DNA from: MKSF01 sp037190225
Lineage (GTDB): Bacteria > Bacteroidota > Bacteroidia > Chitinophagales > Chitinophagaceae
Reading direction: 5' to 3'
Assembly (NCBI GenBank): GCA_037190225.1
Contig: JBBCJL010000007.1
Coordinates: 1-64,000, forward strand
Length of the DNA stretch: 64,000 nt
Shown here piece by piece: positions 16,008 to 24,837 of this stretch. How positions within the stretch are numbered: position 1 is the first letter of the stretch; the number at the start of each line of letters is the position of its first letter. Under the pieces are notes generated by a model. That model searched no databases and had not been told where the DNA came from. It saw nothing but the letters and a program-made list of their open reading frames with translations. Made by a program: the position numbers and the translations under genes.

Positions 16008-16985
16008 ATGAAAGCAGCAGTAATATACCGGAAAGGCGAATTGCCTCAATATGTAGCAGATTTTCCGGAGCCGGAAGTGCAAAACGAAAACGAAGTATTG
16101 ATTTCCGTAAAAGCATCTGCCGTAAAAAATCTTGATAAGATGCGGGCCAGCGGAAAGCACTATTCCACCGGGAACGAAGAATGGACGGCGAAAATTCCGG
16201 GCGGGGACGGGGTTGGGCTGCTTGCAGACGGGACAAGGGTTTACGGGATCGGCATTAGCGGCATGCTTGCCGGAAAAGCGACCGTTGAAAAGGGCAGCAT
16301 AGTAAAGCTGCCGGAAAACATTGGCGATGCGATGGCAGCAGCTTTGCCCAATGCCGTTATGGGCTCGGCGCTGGCATTGCGTTTCAGGGCAGGCCTGCAG
16401 GCAGGTGAGACCGTTCTGGTAAACGGGGCAACGGGCGTTACAGGAAAAATTGCCGTACAGCTGGCCAGGTATTACGGCGCAAAAAAAATAATTGCCACAG
16501 GGAGGAACGAGCAATCGCTGAAAGAGCTGCTCACTCTGGGCGCAGATGAAGTGATCTCACTCAGGCAGGATGACGAAACTGTTGTTTCCCGAATAAAAGA
16601 TATACACAAAGCAACTCCTGTTGATATCGTGATCGATTATTTGTGGGGTCACAGCGCAGAGCTGATCTTAGCTTCGCTGAAGGGCTCCGGCGGATTTTCG
16701 CACCGCACCCGTTTTATCACGATCGGCGGCATGGCAGGAGATACCATTACCTTATCATCTTCCGTTTTGCGCAGTACGGATATCCAGCTTTCAGGCTCAG
16801 GCCTGGGAACCTGGTCGCGCGAAGAGGTAAAAATGCTGATCACTGAAATAATGCCGGAAATGTTCCGGCTGGCAGCAGACGGAAAGCTGAAAATTGAAAC
16901 CGTCAACGTTAAGCTGGAAGACATCGGGGAAGCCTGGGACATGCCTGTTGAGGGGGGCAAGCGCCTGGTAGTTATGATAGCTTAA
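16008..16985 (+). CDS. Zinc-independent alcohol dehydrogenase/quinone oxidoreductase-like (MDR)
   Basis: 325 aa medium-chain dehydrogenase/reductase. GroES-like N-terminal domain, then the NADP-binding fold with VNGATGVTGKIAVQLARYYG (about 139-158). No zinc-binding cysteines, so it is of the quinone reductase (QOR) branch. Likely reduces quinones or enones with NADPH. The AraC-type regulator upstream on the other strand is a candidate controller. A terminator follows at 17076-17104. Confidence 0.85.
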   Translation: MKAAVIYRKGELPQYVADFPEPEVQNENEVLISVKASAVKNLDKMRASGKHYSTGNEEWTAKIPGGDGVGLLADGTRVYGIGISGMLAGKATVEKGSIVKLPENIGDAMAAALPNAVMGSALALRFRAGLQAGETVLVNGATGVTGKIAVQLARYYGAKKIIATGRNEQSLKELLTLGADEVISLRQDDETVVSRIKDIHKATPVDIVIDYLWGHSAELILASLKGSGGFSHRTRFITIGGMAGDTITLSSSVLRSTDIQLSGSGLGTWSREEVKMLITEIMPEMFRLAADGKLKIETVNVKLEDIGEAWDMPVEGGKRLVVMIA

Positions 16986-17075
16986 TAATAGCCATAGCTG
17001 CGCAGGGTGCATTACTACGCCTGTGCATCAGTAAAGTGACCGGAATGCGAAGCGCATGTTACCGCAAAATGATTT

Positions 17076-17104
17076 GGACCTTTCAGCGATCTGCTGAAAG
17101 GTTC
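17076..17104 (+). terminator. Terminator after the quinone oxidoreductase-like gene
   Basis: GGACCTTTCAGC (17076-17087) pairs with GCTGAAAGGTTC (17093-17104) with one G-U pair, followed by TTTTT. Confidence 0.85.
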
Positions 17105-17246
17105 TTTTTATAAGCTCCCCCATCAGTAAAAGTGGTAAAAGAAACCGTATCCTGTATAAGCCTTTTCCCGTAGATGCTGCTGAAATTTGCAGAGGTGAAC
17201 TGACCGGATCATCCTGCCCGGCTTACAGGGTAATAAATACAGCGGT

Positions 17247-17810
17247 ATGACAAACGAAAAAGATATTTTTGAACGGTTAAGGAACGGCGGGGCCATTCCG
17301 CCAACCGATTCGCAATGGGCTAAGGTCGGGGAAGCGTGCAACGATACAAAAAAGCTGCTGCTTCAAATGAACGGCACAGCCGACCCCGAAGAAATAAGGC
17401 ATTTATTGCGCAGGATCACGGATAGTGCAATCGACGAAAGCGTTACTGTATTTACGCCTTTATATATCAACTATGGTAAGCATACCAGGATCGGCAGGAA
17501 CGTATTTATCAACTTCGATTGTACATTCCTGGACTTGGGCGGGATCATTATTGAAGATAATGTGCTGATAGCGCCCCGGGTCAGCTTACTGTCCGAAGGG
17601 CACCCTGTTGCACCCGGCGAAAGACAGTCGCTTATGACCGGGCCAATTCACATCGGGAAGAACGCCTGGATCGGTGCGGGAGCCACTATCTTAAAAGGGG
17701 TCACCATCGGTGAGAATGCTATCGTTGCCGCGGGCGCAGTTGTTTCGGAGGATGTTCCCGCCAATGCGATCGTAGGCGGCATCCCGGCGAAAATTATCAA
17801 ACAGATATAA
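17247..17810 (+). CDS. Sugar O-acetyltransferase (left-handed beta-helix, Maa/LacA-like)
   Basis: 187 aa. N-terminal maltose-acetyltransferase cap (EKDIFERLRNGGAIPPTD ... ATRKLLLQMN-like), then hexapeptide repeats (IGRNVFINFDCTFLD, IGKNAWIGAGATILKG, IGENAIVAAGAVVSEDVP) ending in VGGIPAKIIKQI, the standard end of the family. The catalytic histidine is in LLSEGHPV. Transfers acetyl from acetyl-CoA to a sugar hydroxyl in the cytoplasm. Twelve bases before the next gene, so probably co-transcribed with it. Confidence 0.9.
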   Translation: MTNEKDIFERLRNGGAIPPTDSQWAKVGEACNDTKKLLLQMNGTADPEEIRHLLRRITDSAIDESVTVFTPLYINYGKHTRIGRNVFINFDCTFLDLGGIIIEDNVLIAPRVSLLSEGHPVAPGERQSLMTGPIHIGKNAWIGAGATILKGVTIGENAIVAAGAVVSEDVPANAIVGGIPAKIIKQI

Positions 17811-17822
17811 AAGAGATAGAGC

Positions 17823-18881
17823 ATGAAAAAATTATCCATCCCGGCAGTTATAGCCCTGCTGCTTTTAGGGCAATCCTGTACACAATATACCAACCATCAA
17901 AATTCAGGTAATATGAAAGATACGACAATAGCAGCACACTATACTTTTGATATAAGCGATAAGGTGGCACGCCGGAAAGTGACCTTTAAAAACCGTTACG
18001 GCATTACGCTTACAGGCGATCTGTATACCCCGAAACAACCTGGCAGCGGGTCTCTGCCTGCACTGGCCATTAGCGGGCCTTTCGGAGCGGTAAAAGAGCA
18101 ATCATCGGGATTATATGCCAATCAAATGGCAGCACGCGGATTTGTTGCGCTGGCGTTCGATCCTTCCTATACGGGTGAGAGCGGAGGCGAACCCCGTGCC
18201 GTTGCCTCACCCGATATTAACACGGAAGATTTCAGCGCGGCAATAGATTTTCTTGGCATACAGGACAACATTGACCGCGGCAAAATAGGCATTATCGGGA
18301 TTTGTGGCTTTGGTGGTTTTGCTTTGAACGCTACCGCCATTGACAAACGAGTAAAAGCCGTAGCCACGACAAGCATGTACGATATGTCGAGAGTCATGTC
18401 AAAAGGCTATAACGATGCCACAACACCCGAACAGCGCACCGCGATCTTAGAGCAGTTGGGCGAGCAGCGCTGGAAAGATGCGGCAACAGGTACATTTCAC
18501 CCGGGCCCGGTATTGAATGCTGAAAAGCTGCAAGGTGATGAGCCGCAATTTGTAAAAGAATACCACGACTATTACCGTACTCCGAGAGGCTGGCACGAAC
18601 GTTCTTTAAATTCGACAGGCGCGTGGAATGCCACCAATCCGCTGTCGTTTATGAATATGCCTTTGCTGACCTACATCAGGGAAATTTCGCCAAGACCGAT
18701 CCTGCTGATTGCAGGAGAAAATGCCCACTCCCGTTATTTCAGCGAAGATGTATTTAAAGCGGCTTCCGAACCTAAAGAGCTGATGATCATCCCTGGTGCT
18801 GTTCATGTGGACCTGTACGATAAGGTCGGTGTCATTCCTTTTGACAGGCTGGCAACGTTCTTTAAGGAGCATTTGAAATAA
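17823..18881 (+). CDS. Alpha/beta hydrolase lipoprotein (dienelactone hydrolase-like)
   Basis: 352 aa. Lipoprotein signal peptide with Cys at 19 (LLLLGQSC). The nucleophile elbow reads GICGFGG with Cys at 161, the G-x-C-x-G form of dienelactone-type hydrolases instead of G-x-S-x-G. The late histidine is in PGAVHVDLYD. It is probably attached to the membrane facing the periplasm. Substrate unknown. Follows the acetyltransferase by 12 bases. Confidence 0.85.
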   Translation: MKKLSIPAVIALLLLGQSCTQYTNHQNSGNMKDTTIAAHYTFDISDKVARRKVTFKNRYGITLTGDLYTPKQPGSGSLPALAISGPFGAVKEQSSGLYANQMAARGFVALAFDPSYTGESGGEPRAVASPDINTEDFSAAIDFLGIQDNIDRGKIGIIGICGFGGFALNATAIDKRVKAVATTSMYDMSRVMSKGYNDATTPEQRTAILEQLGEQRWKDAATGTFHPGPVLNAEKLQGDEPQFVKEYHDYYRTPRGWHERSLNSTGAWNATNPLSFMNMPLLTYIREISPRPILLIAGENAHSRYFSEDVFKAASEPKELMIIPGAVHVDLYDKVGVIPFDRLATFFKEHLK

Positions 18882-18932
18882 ATAGAGCTTTTGAGCTGGC
18901 CACATAAAGAAAATATAAAGCTGTTATATAAG

Positions 18933-18973
18933 CTGCTACTGCCGGTACACAATACGTGCACCGGCAGTAGCAG
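18933..18973. terminator. Bidirectional terminator between convergent genes
   Basis: CTGCTACTGCCGGT (18933-18946) pairs perfectly over 14 bases with ACCGGCAGTAGCAG (18960-18973). It lies between the alpha/beta hydrolase (+) and the serine hydrolase (-). There is no strong T run on either side. Confidence 0.65.
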
Positions 18974-18981
18974 GAAGATAG

Positions 18982-20316
18982 TTACTGTTCAGCGGTCATT
19001 ATAAACGTTTGTCCTCCCTGGGACAGTAGCAGGGTACGTTCTTCCGGCCGGAACTCCATCCTGATACCGGCCTGCTGCATCTGGAACACGTGGACGCCGG
19101 TAGCTTCCAGCCGGAATGAGGGCTGGCCGGTACCCTGCGCGGTGAGGACGCCTGCTTCATGGCTCACCTGTATCTTCAGCGGAAAGTCAGGCGCGCTGTA
19201 CAGCCCGGTATAGCGGTCCAGCTCTTCAGGTGTCAGGGTAATATCCATGAATACCGGGAACTCAAAAGGTTCATTGTAGATAAAGCTCAGGACGCCCGCT
19301 ATAAAGTTGTTCCTGTCGTAGCGTTCCCCGTTGAGCACCAGTGCAACGGCCAGCCGGTCCTGCTCGTTATAGCCTGCTACACAATGGGTACCGCGGGTAT
19401 CGCCGCCATGCCCGTACAGCACCTGGGTACGCATCGGCAGCAGCATCAGGCCCCTGCCGAAATACTCCTGCTGCTGCCTGTCAGGTTTCATTACGGCCAC
19501 GGTAGCGGGCTGCAGGAGCTTATAGCTGAAAAGAGCTTCCATGAACCTGATCATATCGTCCGGGGAGGCCGCGATGTCCCCGGCGCCTTTTGTATTCACA
19601 AACTCAAAATCTGCTGCAGTGACCCACTGCCCGTTCTCATAGATGTAGGAGGGAGCGGCCTGTAGGCCGGGGAGCAGCGCTGACTGTGTGTGCTGCAGCC
19701 GCAGCGGTGTGGTGATCTGCTGCTGTACGATGGAGCCGAAGCTCTTACCGTAGTGCTTTTCAAGTATACATGCCAGCAGGAAATAGGCGGAATTGGAATA
19801 GCTTTCATCCGTTCCCGGGCTAAACAGCAATCCCTGGCTTTTAATCTCTTCCAGGATGGCTTCCCGTGTGACCGGCCGTAGCAGCCAGTCGGGATCAGAT
19901 GCTTTCAGGCAATAATCGCCCAGTCCGCTGGTGTGTTGCAGCATTTGCCTGATGGTAATGTCCGGTGCGCCCGGCATATCAGGGTAAAATGCCGCGAGCC
20001 GGGTATCCAGGCTGAGCACGCCTTTTTCAACCAGCTGGAAGATCAATACGGCGGTATAGGTCTTCGTTACCGAACCGATGCGGTAGCGGGTAGCGGTGTC
20101 ATTGGGTGCGCCCGGAAGGGCGCCGTTCCCGAAGGTCCGTTGGTAAACCGGTTTGCCGGACCTGTAGATCGTCAGGTTGCCGATGCCCCTGTTGTGTTGC
20201 TCTATATAGGAAACAAAGCTGTCTACGGTCCGGAGGTGCAGGTCCTGCGCGGGCAGCCTGCTGCCCGCCGTACATAAAACGAGTGCCAGGGTGACTTTTT
20301 TTAAAATGGATTGCAT
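18982..20316 (-). CDS. Serine hydrolase, class C beta-lactamase family
   Basis: 444 aa from the ATG at 20316, which gives a signal peptide (MQSILKKVTLALVLCTAGSRLPAQ); the upstream in-frame ATG at 20382 adds residues unlike a signal. The motifs of the family are present: SVTK at about 82-85, YSN in DESYSNSAYF, and HGGDTRG near the C-terminus. The C-terminal 90 residues form a lipocalin-like domain as in many periplasmic D-aminopeptidase/esterase relatives. A penicillin-binding-protein-like peptidase or esterase is more likely than a true beta-lactamase. Confidence 0.88.
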   Translation of the reverse strand: MQSILKKVTLALVLCTAGSRLPAQDLHLRTVDSFVSYIEQHNRGIGNLTIYRSGKPVYQRTFGNGALPGAPNDTATRYRIGSVTKTYTAVLIFQLVEKGVLSLDTRLAAFYPDMPGAPDITIRQMLQHTSGLGDYCLKASDPDWLLRPVTREAILEEIKSQGLLFSPGTDESYSNSAYFLLACILEKHYGKSFGSIVQQQITTPLRLQHTQSALLPGLQAAPSYIYENGQWVTAADFEFVNTKGAGDIAASPDDMIRFMEALFSYKLLQPATVAVMKPDRQQQEYFGRGLMLLPMRTQVLYGHGGDTRGTHCVAGYNEQDRLAVALVLNGERYDRNNFIAGVLSFIYNEPFEFPVFMDITLTPEELDRYTGLYSAPDFPLKIQVSHEAGVLTAQGTGQPSFRLEATGVHVFQMQQAGIRMEFRPEERTLLLSQGGQTFIMTAEQ

Positions 20317-20557
20317 TACTTTACAATATTTAGGGTGTGTGAACAATAGAATGCCCCGGAGGAGTACCGGCTGCTGGTACAAAGCAAGGGCAGTGGCGCC
20401 TGGTATACGGCGTTTTTTTGACCAACGGCCTTGTGCGGGCGATAAAAATATCCGCGGCAGGAGAAAGCGTGTTCGTCCCCGGAACAGGACCGTTCGTGTA
20501 AATTGCCGGCAGTCGTGCCGGTAGTAAACATACCTTAGGAGTTTGAAATACCAGCAT

Positions 20558-21619
20558 ATGAAAGTGCAGCTATCTTACAATTATACCAGGTTACTGCTGA
20601 ACGGCGTATTCTTTGCTGTCATAGCGGTAGCGGCCTGGCGTAACAGCCTGTCTTACCCGTATGGTCACATTGCCTGGTGGCACCTGGCAATATACAATAT
20701 CCTGTTGCTGCTACCGGCAGTGCTGCACAACTTCGTACTGCTGCCTTTCCTCAGGAAGTCCCGGAATATGCTGCTATACGGCCTGTACCTGTTACCGGTG
20801 ATACTGGTGCCCGTTGTTATCCTGAGCGGCTATCTTAACCGGTTGCTGGCCTGCTATCCCGGCAGTACTCCCTTCCACTATACCGGTGTATCGCTGCAGT
20901 TGCAGCTGCCGGCCGCTCTGTCCGGGTGGTCGGATTACCTACAGGCATTGCCCGGTGTGCTGCTGATCCTCATCCTGATGGCACTCGCTGCTGCTGTGTG
21001 GCGTGTCATGACCAGCCGCCGCAGCAGGCTCCGGGCGGAGCGGGAGCAGGCCGTTGCGGAGCTGAACCTGCTGAAATACCAGGTGAGTCCTCACTTCCTC
21101 TTCAACGTACTGAACAGTCTCTATGCTTTAGCGCTGAAGCGATCCGAACAGACCCCCGGTGTGATCCTGCAGCTGGCCGATATCCTGAGGTATTCCCTGT
21201 ACCGGTCGGGGGAGCGGGAAGTGCCTTTGAGGGATGAGATCACGGTACTGGAAAGCTATATCGCTGTGGAGCGGCTGCGCATACCGGAAACAGCCGCGGT
21301 CATCTTTGATCATGGAGCGGCGGATACGACAGTAACACTGGCGCCCATGCTGCTGCTGCCCGTGCTGGAGAATGCGTTCAAGCATGGCATCGGCAGTATG
21401 ACGGGGGCTGCGTACATCCGTGCAGGTATCCGTACGGAGGGCCGCAGGCTGTACTTTACCTGCGACAACAACTACCTGCCGAAGCCGCCTGCGGAAGGAG
21501 GGGGCATCGGGCTGCCCAACATCGCTAAAAGGCTGGCGCTGCTGTACCCGGGACAACATACGCTTGATATACGGCGCGGGGAAGGCGTGTTCCGCGTAAT
21601 TATAACTATAAATCTCTGA
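20558..21619 (+). CDS. LytS-type sensor histidine kinase (HisKA-like 5TM/7TM membrane family)
   Basis: 353 aa from ATG 20558 (an in-frame TTG lies at 20543). Four N-terminal membrane helices (residues 1-150), a short coiled linker (RRSRLRAEREQAVAELN), then the His_kinase box with the phospho-accepting His in YQVSPHFLFNVLNSL and a HATPase part (LLLPVLENAFKHGI, GGGIGLPNIAKRL). It acts with the LytTR regulator that begins two bases after its stop. Confidence 0.92.
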   Translation: MKVQLSYNYTRLLLNGVFFAVIAVAAWRNSLSYPYGHIAWWHLAIYNILLLLPAVLHNFVLLPFLRKSRNMLLYGLYLLPVILVPVVILSGYLNRLLACYPGSTPFHYTGVSLQLQLPAALSGWSDYLQALPGVLLILILMALAAAVWRVMTSRRSRLRAEREQAVAELNLLKYQVSPHFLFNVLNSLYALALKRSEQTPGVILQLADILRYSLYRSGEREVPLRDEITVLESYIAVERLRIPETAAVIFDHGAADTTVTLAPMLLLPVLENAFKHGIGSMTGAAYIRAGIRTEGRRLYFTCDNNYLPKPPAEGGGIGLPNIAKRLALLYPGQHTLDIRRGEGVFRVIITINL

Positions 21620-21621
21620 AT

Positions 21622-22341
21622 ATGGACCGGATCAAATGCTTGGTGGTGGATGACGAAAAGCTGGCACAGGAAGTACTGGTGTCACATATAGGCAAGCTTG
21701 ATTTCCTGGAGCTGAAAGGCGTATGTGGCAATGTCCTGGAGCTGATCAGCTTCCTGCATAAAGATCCGGATGTGGACCTGGTATTCCTCGACATACAGAT
21801 GCCGGAAATCAGCGGCCTGGACTTTGTAAGGATATTCCGCAAGCCGCCGGCCATTATCTATACTACGGCCTACAGCCAGCATGCCCTGGAGGCCTTTGAC
21901 CTGCAGGCGCTGGACTACCTGCTCAAGCCGGTGGCGCTGGAGCGTTTTTCCAGGGCTGCCGGTAAGGCCCGGCAATACCTGCGCCCGGCGCCCGCGGCAC
22001 CCCCTGCTGCTGCTGCAGATCCCGCGCCGGTTTTCTATGTAAAAAGCGATAAGCGGATGATAAAGGTGGACCCCGCGAAATTGCACTATGTGGAAGGCCT
22101 GCGCAATTACATCTGCCTGGTGATGCAGGAGGAAAAAATCATCGTTCACAGTACCCTCGCAGCAATGGAAGGCCGGCTGGCCGCCTGTTCCTTCATATGC
22201 CGTGTCCACAAATCCTTCCTGGTCAACCTGCAGCAGGTGAAATACCTGGAACAGCATATCCTGGTGCTGGCCGGCGGCAGTGAAATTCCCGTAGGGCTTC
22301 ACTACCGGGATGCGCTGCTGCAACGCCTGAATATTCACTGA
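21622..22341 (+). CDS. LytTR family response regulator
   Basis: 239 aa. Receiver domain with acidic pair D10/D11 (VVDDEKLAQ), phospho-acceptor D57 (VFLDIQMPEISG) and Lys in LLKPVALERF. A Pro/Ala-rich linker (about 120-137) is followed by the LytTR DNA-binding domain (VKSDKRMIKVD ... VHKSFLVNLQQVKYLE). Forms a two-component system with the kinase immediately upstream. Confidence 0.93.
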   Translation: MDRIKCLVVDDEKLAQEVLVSHIGKLDFLELKGVCGNVLELISFLHKDPDVDLVFLDIQMPEISGLDFVRIFRKPPAIIYTTAYSQHALEAFDLQALDYLLKPVALERFSRAAGKARQYLRPAPAAPPAAAADPAPVFYVKSDKRMIKVDPAKLHYVEGLRNYICLVMQEEKIIVHSTLAAMEGRLAACSFICRVHKSFLVNLQQVKYLEQHILVLAGGSEIPVGLHYRDALLQRLNIH

Positions 22342-22556
22342 ACTTGAATATTCACCGGACTTACAGGCATTATTCCAGCATGGAAAGCCTGGCTTCCAGG
22401 CATCCTGTTCCTGCATTTTATTATTGTATATAATAGCTTTAAATATGGTCTGCCCTATAAAATAGCTTTTTGTATATATTTATATAGATATTTGATTGTT
22501 TTTATAATATCAGGAAAAAATAATTTAAAATAGTTTAACTTATTGAAAAGTTAATT

Positions 22557-22564
22557 TACTTTTG
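22557..22564 (+). promoter_or_regulatory. -7 promoter element
   Basis: TACTTTTG, an exact match to TAnnTTTG, 27 bases before the start at 22592 in a strongly AT-rich stretch (22,430-22,565). I see no good -33 element at the usual distance. Confidence 0.4.
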
Positions 22565-22591
22565 AGCTCGTAGGACATAAGGGGGGTTTTT

Positions 22592-23122
22592 ATGTACACA
22601 AAGCTATTCCAATTCGCCGTTATCATTTCCGTACCCTGCAGTACCCTGGGGCAGGAGCGCGTGGTCTTCCATGACGTTCCGGCAGCGCCTGTAGCAGCGT
22701 ACAGTCTTTTCGGCAAAGTGCGGCAGCAACCGGAGCACAGGGTACAGGTCTACCAGCTGCCTGCTTTGCAGGATTATTCAGGCCTCGTATTGAAGATCAC
22801 CCCTTACGGTACGGAACCGGATACACCTTTCTACACAGATACGTTCACCCTTGCAGCCGGTACCGGCGATAAAAACGGGTTGCTGACCCTACAGGTACAT
22901 CCGGACAACATACAACAATCTTACAGGAACTTTATCAGCCACTATGGCATGCTTCCGGTAGGCACCTACATGCAGGAAACGCATTGGATGGATAGCCGTT
23001 ACGAAATAAAAGCAAGTGACAGGCAGCTGATTATAACGGACAGCTTCATGAAGGAAGATCACCCGGTATTCCTGCAATTCAAAAAATATTATTCAGAGCA
23101 GACTAAAGGTAAACGTTGGTAA
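22592..23122 (+). CDS. Exported protein of unknown function, probably truncated by an IS1-family end
   Basis: 176 aa with signal peptide (MYTKLFQFAVIISVPCSTLGQ). The rest looks beta-rich and soluble; I recognise no family. Its stop codon TAA (23120-23122) is formed by the first bases of an IS1-like left end (GGTAATG from 23118), so the natural C-terminus may have been lost. It could be the first gene or N-terminal part of the Rhs/YD-repeat locus whose tip remains at 24,071, but nothing in its sequence proves that. Confidence 0.6.
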   Translation: MYTKLFQFAVIISVPCSTLGQERVVFHDVPAAPVAAYSLFGKVRQQPEHRVQVYQLPALQDYSGLVLKITPYGTEPDTPFYTDTFTLAAGTGDKNGLLTLQVHPDNIQQSYRNFISHYGMLPVGTYMQETHWMDSRYEIKASDRQLIITDSFMKEDHPVFLQFKKYYSEQTKGKRW

Positions 23123-23202
23123 TGTATCAGATGTGTTGGTAGGTCTATTTTTTAGATTTATGTTTTTGATTTTCAATGTATAATTTGATTTGTGATACAT
23201 TT

Positions 23203-23238
23203 GCCAGGTGTGGGTATTACCTGCATCTGGCTTTTTTT
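23203..23238 (+). terminator. Leader terminator inside the IS1-family element
   Basis: GCCAGGTG (23203-23210) pairs with CATCTGGC (23224-23231, one G-U), followed by TTTTTTT. It lies between the IS end and the transposase start, where it would stop transcription entering from outside. Confidence 0.6.
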
Positions 23239-23258
23239 ATACCAAAAACCGTATACTA

Positions 23259-23954
23259 ATGCAGTCAATAAACACCTCGTGTACCAGATGTGTTGGTGCC
23301 CCTTTGGGCTGTAAATATTGTGGGTACACACTCATTAAATATGGTACTACAACTTCCGGTAAACAAAGATATTTTTGCCGGTCCTGTTCACGCACACAAA
23401 TTTCTTGTTACACTTATCGTGCCTATAAAGTATTGGATGTTGAAATAGTGAGGCTTACAAAAGAAGGTTTAGGGATAAGGAGTACGTCCAGGGTATTGCA
23501 AATATCCGTCACTACGCTCAGTAAGAGAATAAAGAACATTGCTGCCAGGCTTTATCCTCCTGTTGTCAATACAAGTGCAGCTTATGAAGTAGATGAACTG
23601 CATACCTATATCGGAGATAAAAGCCGGGCTGTTTGGATTGTCTATGCTTTAGAGCGTGATACGGGAAGTATTGTGGGCTTCAATATTGGTAACAGGAGTG
23701 TCAAAACGATTGTTGCCGTCATCCATAGGTTAGCATTATTGTCTGCGCAATGTATTTATACAGATCAACTTTCTCATTACCGTTCCATCGTTCCAAAGAG
23801 CATTCATAAAGTCACCCCTTACGGTACCAACCATATCGAGCGTAAAAACCTGACGCTTCGCACCCACCTGAAACGCTTGTCCCGGCGAACGATCTGCTTT
23901 AGTAAAAGCGCTGTTATGCTGGCGGCTTGTCTGAAGATTTATTTCTGGGGCTGA
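23259..23954 (+). CDS. IS1-family transposase
   Basis: 231 aa from ATG 23259. N-terminal zinc-ribbon (C-x2-C in GCKYCGY and C-x2-C in CRSCSR), HTH (GIRSTSRVLQISVTTLSKRI), then the DDE domain: Asp in YEVDELHTYIG, Asp in IYTDQLSHY, and the Glu-containing block TNHIERKNLTLRTHLKRLSR. Unlike classical IS1 no frameshift is needed; the reading frame is continuous. It looks intact although the element's right end is missing. Confidence 0.9.
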   Translation: MQSINTSCTRCVGAPLGCKYCGYTLIKYGTTTSGKQRYFCRSCSRTQISCYTYRAYKVLDVEIVRLTKEGLGIRSTSRVLQISVTTLSKRIKNIAARLYPPVVNTSAAYEVDELHTYIGDKSRAVWIVYALERDTGSIVGFNIGNRSVKTIVAVIHRLALLSAQCIYTDQLSHYRSIVPKSIHKVTPYGTNHIERKNLTLRTHLKRLSRRTICFSKSAVMLAACLKIYFWG

Positions 23955-23992
23955 CAAATTCGGCGCATCAATTTTATTATTGAATCGTATAA

Positions 23993-24835
23993 ATAATCAC
24001 AGGGATTTTTTATCTTGTAAAGGTATCTGTTATTGTAACTTTATGTGACAGTATAGGCGATAAGTATAGGTTGGGGTTTAACGAAATGGAGAAGGACAAT
24101 GAGCTGAAGGGTATAGGGAATTCCTTAGATTTTGGTGCCAGGATGTATGATAGCAGATTGGGTAGATGGTTGAGTGTGGATCCATTTAGAGCAAAATATC
24201 CTGCCCTTAGCCCTTATAGTTTTGCGGCAAATAGCCCCATTATTTTTATCGATCATGCAGGAGAAACTATTAGATTATATTCTAAACGTGGGACTGAAGG
24301 CGGTCAACGAGTATTAATAGCAACTATAAGTGAAGGTAGCGTTTGCTATGAAACTAAAGATATGGCATTAAGGCAACAATTGCACTACTATACCTATTCG
24401 AAGGAATATTTAAAAATGACATCATTTGATGAACTTGAAGCATCAAAGACGACATTTGATATTACTCTAATAGAAGCTGAATCTATACACGATATTGGTT
24501 ATTCTCCGAACAACCCTAAAATTGCGGTTGATGGAAAAACGGGAGAAACTGTACCGGTATTTAAAGCTCAATATGGTGGAGATACAGAATGGGATCCTGA
24601 ATATGGTGGTATTGACGAGCAGGGTAATATTCATTCTCCGGCACTAATGCTAGGACATGAAACTCTTCATATGAGAAATGCAAATGCTGATTTAAAAGAC
24701 TTTATTAATCATAGAAAGACTTATCTGCAAGTTGAGGAAGGTTTTGGAACGAAAATAGAAACAGGAGAAAATGTTTATAATGCAGAAGAGCTTAGAGTTA
24801 TTGAAGAAATGAATGAAGTTTCAAAAAAAACTTAA
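23993..24835 (+). pseudogene. Orphan Rhs/YD-repeat C-terminal tip with HExxH metallopeptidase-like toxin domain
   Basis: The frame is open from 23993 without an ATG; the recognisable part begins DKYRLGFNEMEKDNELKG (24,059), the Bacteroidota Rhs core, followed by FGARMYDSRLGRWLSVDP and the junction (SPYSFAANSPIIFIDHAG). The remaining 190 residues are a distinct tip domain with HETLH (24656-24670) and a later block NAEELRVIEEMNE, similar in layout to M91/NleD-like effector peptidases seen as Rhs tips. The large N-terminal shell of the Rhs protein is absent: an IS1-family element lies directly upstream. The nearest possible start is TTG 24071. The segment is AT-rich compared with its surroundings. 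Either a silent reservoir cassette or decay product. Confidence 0.75.
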
Positions 24836-24837
24836 CA

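Larger units (their letters stand above)
23118..23954 (+). mobile_element. IS1-family element, right end not found
   Basis: The left end starts GGTAATGTATCAGATGTG at 23118, like the GGTNATG start of IS1 ends, and resembles the ends at 25434, 26003 and 26646. A hairpin with T run (23203-23238) precedes the transposase gene. No matching inverted right end is seen between 23955 and the Rhs fragment, so the element is probably cut on the right. Confidence 0.65.
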
